Positions 26,458-35,353 of a stretch of 64,000 nucleotides of DNA are shown here, in pieces. The stretch's first letter is position 1, and the number at the start of each line of letters is the position of its first letter. The position numbers and the translations under genes are program-made. The notes under the pieces are model-generated. The model was not told the origin of the DNA. It saw only the letters and a list, made by a program, of their open reading frames with translations, and did not search any database. Origin of the DNA: Gracilibacillus alcaliphilus (lineage in GTDB: Bacteria; Bacillota; Bacilli; Bacillales; Amphibacillaceae); assembly GCF_016909015.1 (NCBI RefSeq), contig NZ_JAFBFA010000005.1, forward strand, positions 161,317 to 225,316, given 5' to 3'.

Positions 26458-27246
26458 ATGTTTTATAAACTAACTTTTTCCATTTATAAAATGCTGGTAC
26501 ATAGTGCGTTTTACCTTTCATCTCAACATGTAACAGGGGAGAAAGCGTGTGGCACAATTCCTTCACATATTGGTATTATAATGGACGGCAATGGAAGATG
26601 GGCACAAAAAAGACGGTTTCCGAGATCAATTGGTCACTATGCTGGGATGCTGGCACTTCGGAATATTATCAGAGACTGTCATGAAATAGGTGTGAATAAT
26701 CTAACATTGTATGCTTTTTCCTCAGAAAACTGGAGAAGACCAGCAAAAGAGGTAAACTATTTGACCAAAGAGCTGCCTTTAGAAGTTTTCAATCATAAAA
26801 TAGTGGAGACATATCAACGAGATAATATTAGAATTACATTCCTTGGGGAGATCGAACGATTACCTGCTGAGATTACAGCTGCACTAAAGAGTGTAGAGGC
26901 AAGGACGGCTGACAATCAGGGAATGTCTGTCAATATTGCTTTAAATTATGGAGGAAGAAAGGATATTCTTCAAGCGGCTAAACGATTGATAGCCGAGAGT
27001 TCAGGTGAAGACAATGACTATTTTACTGAAGAATCTTTTAGCGAGTATTTATTCACCAGAGATATAACAGACCCAGACTTGATTATTCGCACAGGCGGTG
27101 ATTTGCGAGTCAGTAACTTTCTATTGTGGCAGGCATCGAAAGCAGAATTAATGTTTGTTAAGCAGTATTGGCCGAGTTTTAATACAAAATTATTAATGCA
27201 GTCTATTACAGATTATAATCTTCGGTTAAAGAAAAGCGATATTTGA
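26458..27246 (+). CDS. Isoprenyl (undecaprenyl) diphosphate synthase, probable second copy
   Basis: Protein of 262 aa of the cis-prenyltransferase family: catalytic Asp in IIMDGNGRWA, SIGHYAG, the LTLYAFSSENW strand and the C-terminal DPDLIIRTGGDLRVSNFLLW block. UppS makes the C55 lipid carrier for wall synthesis. The usual frr-uppS-cdsA-dxr setting is absent, and the conserved RTSGE is here RTGGD, so this may be a paralogue making another chain length. It has an extended N-terminus of about 37 residues before the fold. AAAGGGAG lies before the ATG. Confidence 0.88.
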   Translation: MFYKLTFSIYKMLVHSAFYLSSQHVTGEKACGTIPSHIGIIMDGNGRWAQKRRFPRSIGHYAGMLALRNIIRDCHEIGVNNLTLYAFSSENWRRPAKEVNYLTKELPLEVFNHKIVETYQRDNIRITFLGEIERLPAEITAALKSVEARTADNQGMSVNIALNYGGRKDILQAAKRLIAESSGEDNDYFTEESFSEYLFTRDITDPDLIIRTGGDLRVSNFLLWQASKAELMFVKQYWPSFNTKLLMQSITDYNLRLKKSDI

Positions 27247-27528
27247 GTTACTAGCTAGTAATCAATAAATAAGAGATAAGGTATACACTGGACAGGGAAT
27301 TTTCTAATCAATCTGGTATATACCTCTTCGTTGTGGGAAATAACCTGTTTTTTATGATGAATAGGGAGATTACAAGGTTTTATATTACGAAAATATTACA
27401 ATACTCTAATAATATTGACAATTTATGTAGGAAGTCATAAGATAATGTATAGACATCTAAACAACTTGCTGTGTATACCAATGTCTACTATACATAGGGT
27501 GTCAAAAAGAAAATAAGGAGGATATTTT
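27247..27528. other. Intergenic region ahead of the chitinase gene
   Basis: AT-rich. No gene is seen. The ribosome binding site AAGGAGG (27515-27521) at the right end fixes the chitinase TTG start. Confidence 0.4.
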
Positions 27529-29778
27529 TTGAAAGCGATTTCAATTAAGGGGTTTGTTGCTGGTTGTTTTAGTTTATGGCTTGTTGTATCGTTGTTTTTT
27601 CCGGATATGATGGAATCAAAAGTTGTGCAGGCGCAATCGGATGAGAACAAGGTTGTCTTAGGATACTATAGTTCATGGAATCCGCCATCAAATGTTGGTG
27701 TGGATCAATTAACACATATTAATTATGCATTTGCTGATGTATGCTGGGATGGTATCCATGGGAATCCAGATAACGAAGAAATCCCAGATGGAGAAAAGAA
27801 GACATGGGCATGTAAAGATTTACAAGGAAACGAAGATAAAGAGATAGAAAATGGTACAATCGTTCTCTATGATCCAGAAGTGGATTTGGTGGAACTGCCG
27901 AAGTTGGAAGCACTAAAAAGTCAAAATAGTGATTTGAAAACATTAATTTCTGTTGGCGGTTGGACACTATCTAATAATCTATCATTAGTAGCGAGCAGTG
28001 AGGAGACACGACAGGTTTTTGCCGAATCAGCAGTTGATTTTGTTCGAACTTTTCATTTAGATGGTTTGGATTTAGATTGGGAATATCCAGTGGCTGGAGG
28101 TATGCCAAATAATCATCGTGATCCTAGTGATAAGCAAAATCATACCTTGCTGTTACAGGCTGTGCGTGATGCATTTGACCAAGCAGAACAAGAGGATGAG
28201 AAAGAATACTTGCTGACGATTGCAGGTGCGGCTACTTGGGCATATGCAGAGAACAATGAACTGGGGAAAATCGCTGAGATTGTTGATTATATGGCGATTA
28301 TGGCATATGACATTAATGGAACTTGGTCAGGACTAACCGGACATAACGCCCCGTTATATGGTGATCCCTTGGAGACGGAATTAAGAGGCTGGACATTTGG
28401 AGTAGCCAGCACAATAGAAGTTTATGGTGATGTGCCAAGAGACAAGCTTTTACTAGGTGTACCTTTTTATGGACATTCATGGGCTGGGTGTAATCCTGAC
28501 CAAGATGGTAAGATGGCGATGGAGAACGGTGCTTATCAAGAATGTGCGCCGGGATGGGAACAGCAAGGTATTGAAGGCGGAACGGTTAATTATCATGTGA
28601 TTAAGTCATTGATTAATCAAGATGGCTACAATTATTTCTTTGATAATACATCAAAGGTACCTTATCTCTATAATGAGAAGCAGGGGGAATTTATTTCTTA
28701 TGATAATGTAGAATCTTTAGGGTATAAGGTTAATTTTATTAAGGAACAAGGCTTGAAAGGCGCGATGATTTGGGACTTAGCAGGAGATGATCAGGATAAA
28801 AATTTATTGAAGACAGTCTCTTATGGGCTGGGGGTATCCGCTGAGGCACCGACACCTGATCCAGAGCCAGTAGTGGAACTTCACTTAGAAGATGATCCCG
28901 CACCAGTCAGCGCAAATAGTCTGATTAAAATATTGGCAGATGGACAGGAAACAGGTGTAGAATTGCAGCTGCCAGCCGATTTACCTGCTGGAACAACATT
29001 GCAGGTGACAGAGCCTGTAGAAGGGCTGGAGCAGCTGACTGATTTAGCGGCAGCAGGACCAGTGTATACCTTCCATTTTACTTATCCAGATGGTGAGTCA
29101 TTTACCAGTGAGGAAGGCTTTAGCTTAACTATGCCTGTCGAAGAAGAAGCGGAGTCACCAGCAATCTATTATTTTAATGTAAAGAATAATAGCTGGGAGC
29201 AGGTAGACAGCGAAGTAAATGACGGAAAAATTATCATAACGGTAGAACAATTTTCTACTTATGGAGTGTTTGTCGCAACAGGGGAAAACGAAGAGGATCC
29301 AGAAGAAGAAATTCCAGGCGATGGTGAAAAAGAAGATACTGATCCAGGCAATGGAGACGGAGAAAAAGAAGATACTGATCCAGGCAATGGAGACGGAGAA
29401 AAAGAAGATACTGATCCAGGCAACGGAGACGGAGAAAAAGAAGATACTGATCCAGGCAATGGAGACGGAGAAAAAGAAGATACTGATCCAGGCAACGGAG
29501 ACGGAGAAAAAGAAGATACTGATCCAGGCAACGGAGACGGAGAAAAAGAAGATACTGATCCAGATAACGTAAAGGAAGAGAATGTTGATGTCAGTGCAGG
29601 TGATGGTAATAAAACAAATAATAACTCGGGTGTAAATCAGGACGCAGAGAGTGGAAATTATCTTCCTAATACAGCAACGGCCTTGTTTAACTATCTTTTG
29701 ATTGGATTTATAATCTTGCTGGCTGGGGCAGGTATATTTCTTTATAAGAGAAAAAAGCAGGTAGCAAAAACTAGATAA
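27529..29778 (+). CDS. Cell-wall-anchored GH18 chitinase
   Basis: The TTG start has AAGGAGG 7 bases upstream. The 749-aa product has a signal peptide (about 1-35) and a GH18 barrel (about 40-440) with the signature DGLDLDWEYP; Asp178, Asp181, Asp183 and catalytic Glu185 are all present. A module of about 120 residues follows, then a spacer of six exact 12-residue Gly/Asp/Glu/Lys-rich units. The end is a sortase signal LPNTA (712-716) with a hydrophobic helix and KRKKQ tail. It should hydrolyse chitin at the cell surface. A strong terminator follows, and the gene appears monocistronic. No chitin-binding domain is obvious. Confidence 0.93.
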   Translation: MKAISIKGFVAGCFSLWLVVSLFFPDMMESKVVQAQSDENKVVLGYYSSWNPPSNVGVDQLTHINYAFADVCWDGIHGNPDNEEIPDGEKKTWACKDLQGNEDKEIENGTIVLYDPEVDLVELPKLEALKSQNSDLKTLISVGGWTLSNNLSLVASSEETRQVFAESAVDFVRTFHLDGLDLDWEYPVAGGMPNNHRDPSDKQNHTLLLQAVRDAFDQAEQEDEKEYLLTIAGAATWAYAENNELGKIAEIVDYMAIMAYDINGTWSGLTGHNAPLYGDPLETELRGWTFGVASTIEVYGDVPRDKLLLGVPFYGHSWAGCNPDQDGKMAMENGAYQECAPGWEQQGIEGGTVNYHVIKSLINQDGYNYFFDNTSKVPYLYNEKQGEFISYDNVESLGYKVNFIKEQGLKGAMIWDLAGDDQDKNLLKTVSYGLGVSAEAPTPDPEPVVELHLEDDPAPVSANSLIKILADGQETGVELQLPADLPAGTTLQVTEPVEGLEQLTDLAAAGPVYTFHFTYPDGESFTSEEGFSLTMPVEEEAESPAIYYFNVKNNSWEQVDSEVNDGKIIITVEQFSTYGVFVATGENEEDPEEEIPGDGEKEDTDPGNGDGEKEDTDPGNGDGEKEDTDPGNGDGEKEDTDPGNGDGEKEDTDPGNGDGEKEDTDPGNGDGEKEDTDPDNVKEENVDVSAGDGNKTNNNSGVNQDAESGNYLPNTATALFNYLLIGFIILLAGAGIFLYKRKKQVAKTR
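29341..29556 (+). repeat. Six tandem 36-bp repeats inside the chitinase gene
   Basis: Six units of 36 bp, in register with codons, encode DPGNGDGEKEDT. The only variation is AAT versus AAC for the Asn. A partial 24-bp unit precedes them (29317-29340). They encode a flexible acidic wall-spanning spacer; copy number is likely to vary between strains. Confidence 0.95.
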
Positions 29779-29788
29779 GTGGTTCAAG

Positions 29789-29822
29789 CAGCAGTTTGTA
29801 TGATACAAACTGCTGTTTTTTG
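29789..29822 (+). terminator. Rho-independent terminator
   Basis: CAGCAGTTTGTA (29789-29800), a 3-nt loop and TACAAACTGCTG (29804-29815) are followed by TTTTTT. Confidence 0.93.
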
Positions 29823-29978
29823 CCCCATTGCCGAAAGGCGTGCTAAAAATCTGTGTGTTACTTGTTTTGCCCCTTTTATTTACTTAATTATGTATCCGTT
29901 CTCAAAAATAGATTGATAGTATGTTATACTAGAACTGCTAATTTCATATTCGATTGGAAAAATGAAGGGAAAGGGATA

Positions 29979-30530
29979 ATGACAACTTATATAGCTTTGT
30001 TACGCGGAATCAATGTAGGCGGGCATAACAAAATAAAGATGGTCGAATTGAGAGATGCATTGACCTTATCAGGCTTAACTAATGTGAAGACATATATTCA
30101 GAGCGGGAATGTGATATTTCAATCCGAACAGCCGGAAGATAGTTTACAGAAACAAATAGAAGATAAGATTTGGTCAGACTTTCACATTCGTACTAGTGTT
30201 GTATTAAGAAACGCCGAAGAATGGCAAGTATTAATGGAAGGTCTTCCATTTTCAGAACAGAAGATAGCTGACGCTGCTGCAACTGCACAAGGACAATGCC
30301 TTCATGTGGCTATGCTGGCAAAGGAACTTAACCCAGCCGTTACCGAGCAATTCTTGCGTTATACGAATGAACAAGAATGCGGTGCAGTAAAAGGCAGAGA
30401 TATTTACTTGTTGTTTAATAACAGTATCCGCAATGCGAAACTGGCAAATCAATTGAATAAGCTGGAAGTACCAGCTACGGTTCGCAATTGGAAAACCATC
30501 TGTAAGATAGGAGAAATAGTACAGAGCTAA
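29979..30530 (+). CDS. DUF1697-family protein (paralogue 2)
   Basis: ATG 29979 gives the normal family start MTTYIALLRGINVGG and is preceded by AAGGGAAAGGG. The 183-aa protein has YIQSGNVIFQ in the expected place. The function is unknown. It is a diverged homologue of 24263-24808, on the opposite strand and 5 kb away; the two are clearly different in sequence, so they are not a recent duplication. Confidence 0.85.
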   Translation: MTTYIALLRGINVGGHNKIKMVELRDALTLSGLTNVKTYIQSGNVIFQSEQPEDSLQKQIEDKIWSDFHIRTSVVLRNAEEWQVLMEGLPFSEQKIADAAATAQGQCLHVAMLAKELNPAVTEQFLRYTNEQECGAVKGRDIYLLFNNSIRNAKLANQLNKLEVPATVRNWKTICKIGEIVQS

Positions 30531-30573
30531 CAAAAGGGATATAAAGTTTGTTTATCAGATAAACTAAGTAATA

Positions 30574-30600
30574 TGCTATAATATTGTTAACCGCTTGCAA
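30574..30600 (+). promoter_or_regulatory. Extended -10 promoter and cre-like site for the polyol dehydrogenase
   Basis: TGCTATAAT at 30574-30582 is an extended -10 element. Immediately downstream, GTTAACCGCTTGCAA (30586-30600) reads on the minus strand as TTGCAAGCGGTTAAC. This matches the CcpA cre consensus WTGNAANCGNWNNCW in all but the last two positions. The location just after the start point fits roadblock-type catabolite repression. Confidence 0.45.
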
Positions 30601-30691
30601 ATTTAGAGTCAGACAGTTGCTGTTTCGAATAGCAAGGTCTAAGGCTTCCATTTGCCAGCTAAAAATATTACATAAAAAGAGGTGGATCAGC

Positions 30692-31738
30692 ATGACAACG
30701 ATGAAAGCTGCAATTCTAAACAAACCGTTAGATATCGAAGTAAAGGAAATAGCCGTCCCAAAGCCAAAAGAAGACGAAGTGTTAATTAAAGTGCATTGTA
30801 TCGGAGTTTGTGGTTCAGATGTCCATTATTATGAACACGGGAAAATTGGCAGGTATGTTGTAGAGAAACCGATTATTCTGGGTCATGAATTGGCTGGAGA
30901 TATCGTAGAAGTAGGCAGCAAAGTGAAAAATTTAGAAGCAGGAGATCGTGTAGCAGTAGAGCCTGGTGTAACATGCGGAACATGTGAATATTGTAAAACC
31001 GGCAGATATAATTTATGCCCGGAAGTTCAGTTTATGGCAACTCCGCCAGTAGATGGAGCTTGGGCTGAATATGTAACGATCCGCAGTGATTTTGCCTTTA
31101 AGATACCAGATCAAATGAGCTATGAGGAAGGGGCATTAATTGAACCGTTATCTGTAGGCATTCACGGTATGCAGCGTGGCAAGGTGCACCCTAATGACAA
31201 AATGCTGATTACAGGTCTGGGACCAATCGGTTTGCTGGCAATTAAAGCAGCGAAAATCTTTGGAGTAACCGAGATCTATTGTTCGGATGTCGTCCCTTTC
31301 CGCCGAGAATTGGCGATGAAGTTAGGAGCAACGAAAGTATTCGATCCAACACAAGACAATATTCGTGAAGAAGTAGATCAACTGACTACAGGCAGCGGTA
31401 TCGATATTGCAGTGGAGACTTCTGGTAATGGTCGGGCCGTGCAAGATGTGCTGACTATTACTAAGCGAGGCGGAAGAATTGTATTAGTTGGGCTGCCGGC
31501 AGTATCAGAAGTGCCGATTGATATTACACATATAGTCGATTCTGAATATGATATCTATGGTATGTTTCGTTATGCAAACAGTTATCCAACGGCGATTCAA
31601 GCGATTGGCAATAACGACCTTCAACTGGAAGATGTGATTACTCATAAATACAGCTTGAATGATATTAAAGAAGCGGTCGAAATGGCCAGAACACAGAAAG
31701 ATACTAGTATCAAAATTATGATTTATCCAGGGAAATAA
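30692..31738 (+). CDS. Zinc-dependent polyol dehydrogenase (sorbitol/xylitol dehydrogenase family)
   Basis: ATG 30692 follows AGAGGTGG; the reading from 30584 is not used. The 348-aa medium-chain dehydrogenase has the catalytic-zinc ligands in GVCGSDVHYYEHG and GHE, the structural-zinc cluster CGTCEYCKTGRYNLC, the Rossmann motif GLGPIGLLA and the EPLSVGIHG stretch usual in sorbitol and xylitol dehydrogenases. It oxidises a sugar alcohol to a ketose with NAD(P). It is a single gene with its own terminator and cre-like site and no transporter beside it; the exact polyol is not determinable. Confidence 0.88.
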   Translation: MTTMKAAILNKPLDIEVKEIAVPKPKEDEVLIKVHCIGVCGSDVHYYEHGKIGRYVVEKPIILGHELAGDIVEVGSKVKNLEAGDRVAVEPGVTCGTCEYCKTGRYNLCPEVQFMATPPVDGAWAEYVTIRSDFAFKIPDQMSYEEGALIEPLSVGIHGMQRGKVHPNDKMLITGLGPIGLLAIKAAKIFGVTEIYCSDVVPFRRELAMKLGATKVFDPTQDNIREEVDQLTTGSGIDIAVETSGNGRAVQDVLTITKRGGRIVLVGLPAVSEVPIDITHIVDSEYDIYGMFRYANSYPTAIQAIGNNDLQLEDVITHKYSLNDIKEAVEMARTQKDTSIKIMIYPGK

Positions 31739-31758
31739 TGAAAGTGCGTGTTCAAACA

Positions 31759-31796
31759 GGGAAGAGTGCCACATTCGGCACTCTTCCCTATCTTCT
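31759..31796 (+). terminator. Terminator hairpin
   Basis: GGGAAGAGTGCC (31759-31770) and GGCACTCTTCCC (31777-31788) form a perfect 12-bp stem followed by a T/C-rich tail. Confidence 0.8.
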
Positions 31797-31797
31797 T

Positions 31798-32093
31798 CTA
31801 AAAAAAATCGTCCGCCATATTTTCAAGAAATTCGTTAATAGTGGTCAGCTCATCTGTTTCTATTAGTTGAATCCCAAGTTGTTCGAATAAAGGGCTAGCG
31901 ATGGCGGCATATAGATTTTCCAACATATAAACGGACGCTGGTAAGTGGTTGAGGTGCTTCAAAAACTGGAAGAAATTCACTTGTATTCTTGCAGCTCATC
32001 TGCCAATTCAATTAAATTGATATGCATGACGTGTATCATGGCAGCTTGCGGTGAACAGATGGGAATAACATTTTCATAGGCGAACGCATAAGA
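31798..32093 (-). pseudogene. Frameshifted hypothetical gene relic
   Basis: On the minus strand one frame (about 32093 to 31979) reads SYAFAYENVIPICSPQAAMI, then HINLIELADELQEYK, then TGA. The stop overlaps GTG 31980, which opens the second frame for 60 codons (FFQFLKHLNHLPASVYMLE onward). The two halves look like one helical protein broken by a single-base shift, and no proper start or ribosome binding site is seen. I do not recognise the family. Confidence 0.5.
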
Positions 32094-32278
32094 TATACAG
32101 CAGGTTTACACAAGGCTGACTATCAGTGGGAGTTTTGAGATTCTTTATCGAAGATTGGAACGAAATTTATCGGGAAGACAGCGTTTGTTAGAGCGATTCA
32201 GCTTTTTTCCACACCTAAAGCAATCCAGATATTTTACAAACAGCTGCACCTGAATAAAAGACAGAAAGGAGGATGGCA
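32094..32278. other. Intergenic stretch
   Basis: A plus-strand frame near 32145-32260 (text ILYRRLERNLSGRQRLLERF) has no start codon and may be another relic. The AAAGGAGG ribosome binding site of the cupin gene is at 32265-32272. Confidence 0.3.
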
Positions 32279-32740
32279 TTGTATAATTTATCAGGATTCT
32301 CTTCTTCTAACAAGCAAGCTGGGCAATACACAGCTGATCAAGGGAAGCGTCCCTATATTGTCAATATTGCAGAAGCAGCAAAGCGAAATCAGACCTATCG
32401 AACGGCAATCTGGACAGGAGAATATTTGCAAGTAACATTGATGTGTATTGCTGCAGGTGATGATATCGGTTTGGAGATTCATCCAGATACAGATCAATTT
32501 TTGCGCTTAGAACAGGGGCAAGGATTGGTGTTAATGGGCGATCGTCAGGATCATTTACCTTTCCAACAGTTCGTTTGCGAGGATTATGCCATCTTTGTTC
32601 CAGCAGGGGCGTGGCATAATGTGATCAACATTGGGGAACAGCCATTGAAATTATATAGTATTTACGCCCCGCCGCATCATCCATTTGGTACGATCGAACA
32701 AACAAAGGTTGATGCCGACGCCCATGAGAGGCAGCTGTGA
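32279..32740 (+). CDS. Cupin-domain protein
   Basis: TTG 32279 is preferred (6 bases after GGAGG); the ATG at 32273 abuts the site. The 153-aa protein has a single cupin barrel: GLEIHPDTDQFLRLEQGQG is motif 1 with metal-binding His and Glu/Asp positions, and FVPAGAWHNVINIG is motif 2. It resembles small mannose-6-phosphate-isomerase-like cupins of bacilli. The substrate is unknown and no sugar-phosphate gene is attached. Confidence 0.8.
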   Translation: MYNLSGFSSSNKQAGQYTADQGKRPYIVNIAEAAKRNQTYRTAIWTGEYLQVTLMCIAAGDDIGLEIHPDTDQFLRLEQGQGLVLMGDRQDHLPFQQFVCEDYAIFVPAGAWHNVINIGEQPLKLYSIYAPPHHPFGTIEQTKVDADAHERQL

Positions 32741-32776
32741 TTCATTATTAGGTATCAGACCAGCTAGCGGATAAAA

Positions 32777-32817
32777 CAAAACAGGAAGACCTATTAAATA
32801 GGCGCTTCCTGTTTTTA
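32777..32817. terminator. Bidirectional terminator
   Basis: AAACAGGAAG...CTTCCTGTTTTT with an inner CCTATT/AATAGG stem lies between the convergent cupin and flotillin genes. Confidence 0.8.
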
Positions 32818-32823
32818 GTTTTT

Positions 32824-34368
32824 TTAGTCAGCTGAGTCGTTTTTTTGGATAGCTTCTTTAACAGTATCTAAGTCGATATCTGCTGGGAAGCTTTGTTTTG
32901 GTTCATCACTTGCATTGTTTTTGGAGGCACCTTGCAGTAACTCCTTGATATCAATGCCAGATGTTTCTTTCAGGCTTTCTTGAAGAGTTGATATTAAGTT
33001 AGTAGCATAGCTGGAAACCTTATTGGCACCGCCATTTGATCCGCTGCCTCCTGTATCAACAACTGTAATCTTGTCAATATTAGCTAATGGACTAGCCACT
33101 TCTTTAGCATATGCAGGAAGCATCTTGATAATCATATCTAGCATGGCAGCTTCTCCGTATTTTTCGAAGGCAAGTGCAACTTTTTCTTTTGCTTCTGCTT
33201 CGGCAAGACCTTTCAGGCGGATAACTTCTGCTTCTGATTCCCCTTGTGCACGTTCTGCGTCTGCTTTGGCTAAACCATCTACACGTATTTTTTCAGCCTC
33301 TGCACGAGCAGCTGTTTCGATGCGATATTGGTTGGCATCTGCTGTTGCCATTTCTCTGGCTTTATCCGCTACCGCTGCTTGCTCAACAGCATATCTGTCG
33401 GCATCTGCCTTCTTTTTCACTTCTGAGTCGTATTGTTTTTCTCGACGTAATATTTCTTTTTCTTCTAGTTCAATTTGTTTTTGACGCTCAATAATCTGGA
33501 TTTGCATCTCTTGCTCAGTTACTTCTTGCTTAGATCGAGCCGTTTCAAAATCATAGGCTTGGTCAGCACGAGCTTTTGCACTGTCTTGCTCACGGCGGTA
33601 CTCAGATGTCTTTAATTGATTCTCTTTTTCAGCCTCGGCAATCTCAGTTGCTCGCTCCAATTCGGCGCGTTTGGCATCTTTTGCTGCTTCGGCACGTTTG
33701 ATACGTGTTTCCTTTTCTGCTTCTGCAGTAGCAATATCGGCGTCACGCTTTACTTGAGCAATTCTAGGTTTACCAAGTGATTCTAAGTATCCATTGCTAT
33801 CGCGAACATCTTTGATGGTGAAAGAAACAATAATTAGTCCCATTTTCGCTAAATCATTAGAAGCAACTCGCTGTACTTCTTGAGAAAACTTGTCGCGATT
33901 TTTATAAATTTCTTCGACTGTCATGGAGCCAAGGATGGAGCGAAGATGTCCTTCCAGTACCTCTTTTGCCTCCATTTCACGGTCTTGTTTGGATTTACCA
34001 AGGAATTGTTCAGCAGCTGTGGCAATTTCGCTTATCGATCCGCCGATTTTAATAATAGCAGTCCCATCAGCTTGCACGGGAACACCCTGTTCCGTGTATA
34101 CTTCTGGCGTAGTTACTTCCAGTTTACTAGATAGTAGACTGAGCGGTTCGGCCTGTTGAAAAACCGGCATAACAAAGGTACCGCCCCCACGGATGATTTT
34201 GATCTTGTTTCCAGCCTCATCCACATGAACATTTTTTCCTCCTAAATAACTTCCTGTGACAATAAGGGCTTCATCTGGGCCTGCTGTACGGTATTTGGTC
34301 ACAAATACTCCCAACAAGGCTAAGAGAACCGCTGCAGCCACAATAATGACAATCCAAAGTTCTGACAT
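32824..34368 (-). CDS. floT: Flotillin (FloT/YuaG)
   Basis: Protein of 514 aa with an N-terminal membrane hairpin segment (about 1-25) and an SPFH/PHB domain (about 30-200). A long Ala/Glu/Lys-rich coiled coil (about 210-420) with EAEA-type repeats and a C-terminal oligomerisation tail complete it. This matches B. subtilis FloT (509 aa), which forms membrane microdomains that affect signalling, secretion and wall synthesis. It lies 86 bases downstream of the NfeD-family gene, the same order as yuaF-floT, so the two form an operon. The third gene of the B. subtilis unit (yuaI) is not present. Confidence 0.93.
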   Translation of the reverse strand: MSELWIVIIVAAAVLLALLGVFVTKYRTAGPDEALIVTGSYLGGKNVHVDEAGNKIKIIRGGGTFVMPVFQQAEPLSLLSSKLEVTTPEVYTEQGVPVQADGTAIIKIGGSISEIATAAEQFLGKSKQDREMEAKEVLEGHLRSILGSMTVEEIYKNRDKFSQEVQRVASNDLAKMGLIIVSFTIKDVRDSNGYLESLGKPRIAQVKRDADIATAEAEKETRIKRAEAAKDAKRAELERATEIAEAEKENQLKTSEYRREQDSAKARADQAYDFETARSKQEVTEQEMQIQIIERQKQIELEEKEILRREKQYDSEVKKKADADRYAVEQAAVADKAREMATADANQYRIETAARAEAEKIRVDGLAKADAERAQGESEAEVIRLKGLAEAEAKEKVALAFEKYGEAAMLDMIIKMLPAYAKEVASPLANIDKITVVDTGGSGSNGGANKVSSYATNLISTLQESLKETSGIDIKELLQGASKNNASDEPKQSFPADIDLDTVKEAIQKNDSAD

Positions 34369-34454
34369 TATGTATCCTCCTTTAAATTTTATTTATTGCA
34401 ACGCCAACTAGTTATCATATGATAGAGAGTTGGCGGATGCTTCCTTTACTAGTG

Positions 34455-34976
34455 TCACGGTTGATAAGGACTGACATGCAAGACCCCGTCTTTAATCTCG
34501 ATCACCAAGACACGTTCGTCTTGTGGGATCTCTTCATTATCATAACTGACAGCTGGCTTGGAAATAACCCCGCTCTTCCATTGGATCATCACTTCTCCAT
34601 AACCATTGATTGGAACGGATACAGTGATTATTCCGGTACTCCCCACTAATGACTCTTCTGAATATCCCCAAGACCCCTCAGCTGAACGAATCGGCACCAG
34701 TATGAATAAGTGTAATAAGGTGACAAAAATTACCCCGGCAACTGCCGCAATCAAGAGAATCCATACACTTGTCCAGTTCGTCAGCCATTCGAGGCAGTAG
34801 CCAATTGCTGAAAAGAAAGTGAAGAAGGAGAGAACCAGTACAGGGTGTAAGAAAGGAATAGCTTCAAAAATACCATCTAATAAGTCCCCAAATAATAAAG
34901 TGATAACGGTTAGAATGGCTGCAATGATCAGTACCCACAAATACAAATCTTGCATAGCATAACCAAATAATGTCAT
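34455..34976 (-). CDS. NfeD-family membrane protein (YuaF-like), flotillin partner
   Basis: Protein of 173 aa with four hydrophobic helices in the first 95 residues and a soluble C-terminal OB-fold domain (LVGSTGIITVSVPINGYGEV) typical of short NfeD proteins. The family is nearly always encoded next to flotillin and helps organise its microdomains. AAGGAGGGA lies before the ATG. First gene of the NfeD-flotillin operon. Confidence 0.9.
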   Translation of the reverse strand: MTLFGYAMQDLYLWVLIIAAILTVITLLFGDLLDGIFEAIPFLHPVLVLSFFTFFSAIGYCLEWLTNWTSVWILLIAAVAGVIFVTLLHLFILVPIRSAEGSWGYSEESLVGSTGIITVSVPINGYGEVMIQWKSGVISKPAVSYDNEEIPQDERVLVIEIKDGVLHVSPYQP

Positions 34977-35325
34977 AAAATCCCTCCTTATACTTTATTT
35001 TATCATAGTGTGATTAACCCTGAAGTTTGTTCTTCTATTATAGATAAAGAACAACGATATGTAGAATCAGATCAGACTAGCACACTTGATAAGAGTCTCT
35101 GCCCGCCAGCAGGGGATAGAAAATCCTCACTGAAAGAAGTCTTACTATACTATTATATACGTTTTCAATTCCTTTTGGGTTCCATTTTTGTGAAAAAACA
35201 GATTGTTAGATAGAAAGATTCATTTAAAACTAAAACTGTATCATAAAGGAAACAATTAGACCTCTTGTTTTATGATAAAAATGGATGGCTGCTTCGGATG
35301 TAAAAGTAGTAGAAAGAAACAAAGA
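34977..35325. other. Intergenic region, no gene seen
   Basis: An AT-rich region in which a 67-codon plus-strand ORF (35010) lacks a ribosome binding site and family features. The segment near 35095-35130 (GCCCGCCAGCAGGGG) is locally GC-rich and may be a degenerate intergenic repeat. Confidence 0.35.
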
Positions 35326-35353
35326 AAACCTCCAATTAAATGGAGGTTTCCTG
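35326..35353. terminator. Terminator overlapping the ASCH gene stop codon
   Basis: AAACCTCCA and TGGAGGTTT pair around a 5-nt loop. The minus-strand TAA of the ASCH gene (35336-35338) lies within the loop, so the last codons form part of the stem. Confidence 0.75.

Noticed and set aside
29341..29556. CRISPR array look-alike (regular 36-bp repeats)
   Set aside because: The units are head-to-tail with no spacers and are in frame within a protein-coding gene.
29155..29808. Long ORFs on both strands across the chitinase repeat (29155-29808 minus, 29259-29531 minus, 29261-29572 plus)
   Set aside because: They arise because 36-bp repeats keep all frames open. The composition is monotonous, there are no ribosome binding sites, and the true frame encodes an LPxTG-type spacer.
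33023..33484. 153-codon plus-strand ORF opposite flotillin
   Set aside because: Shadow of the Ala/Glu/Lys-rich coiled coil in flotillin; Ser/Ala-rich with no ribosome binding site.
35010..35213. 67-codon plus-strand ORF after NfeD
   Set aside because: No ribosome binding site, no recognisable fold; lies over a possible degenerate repeat.
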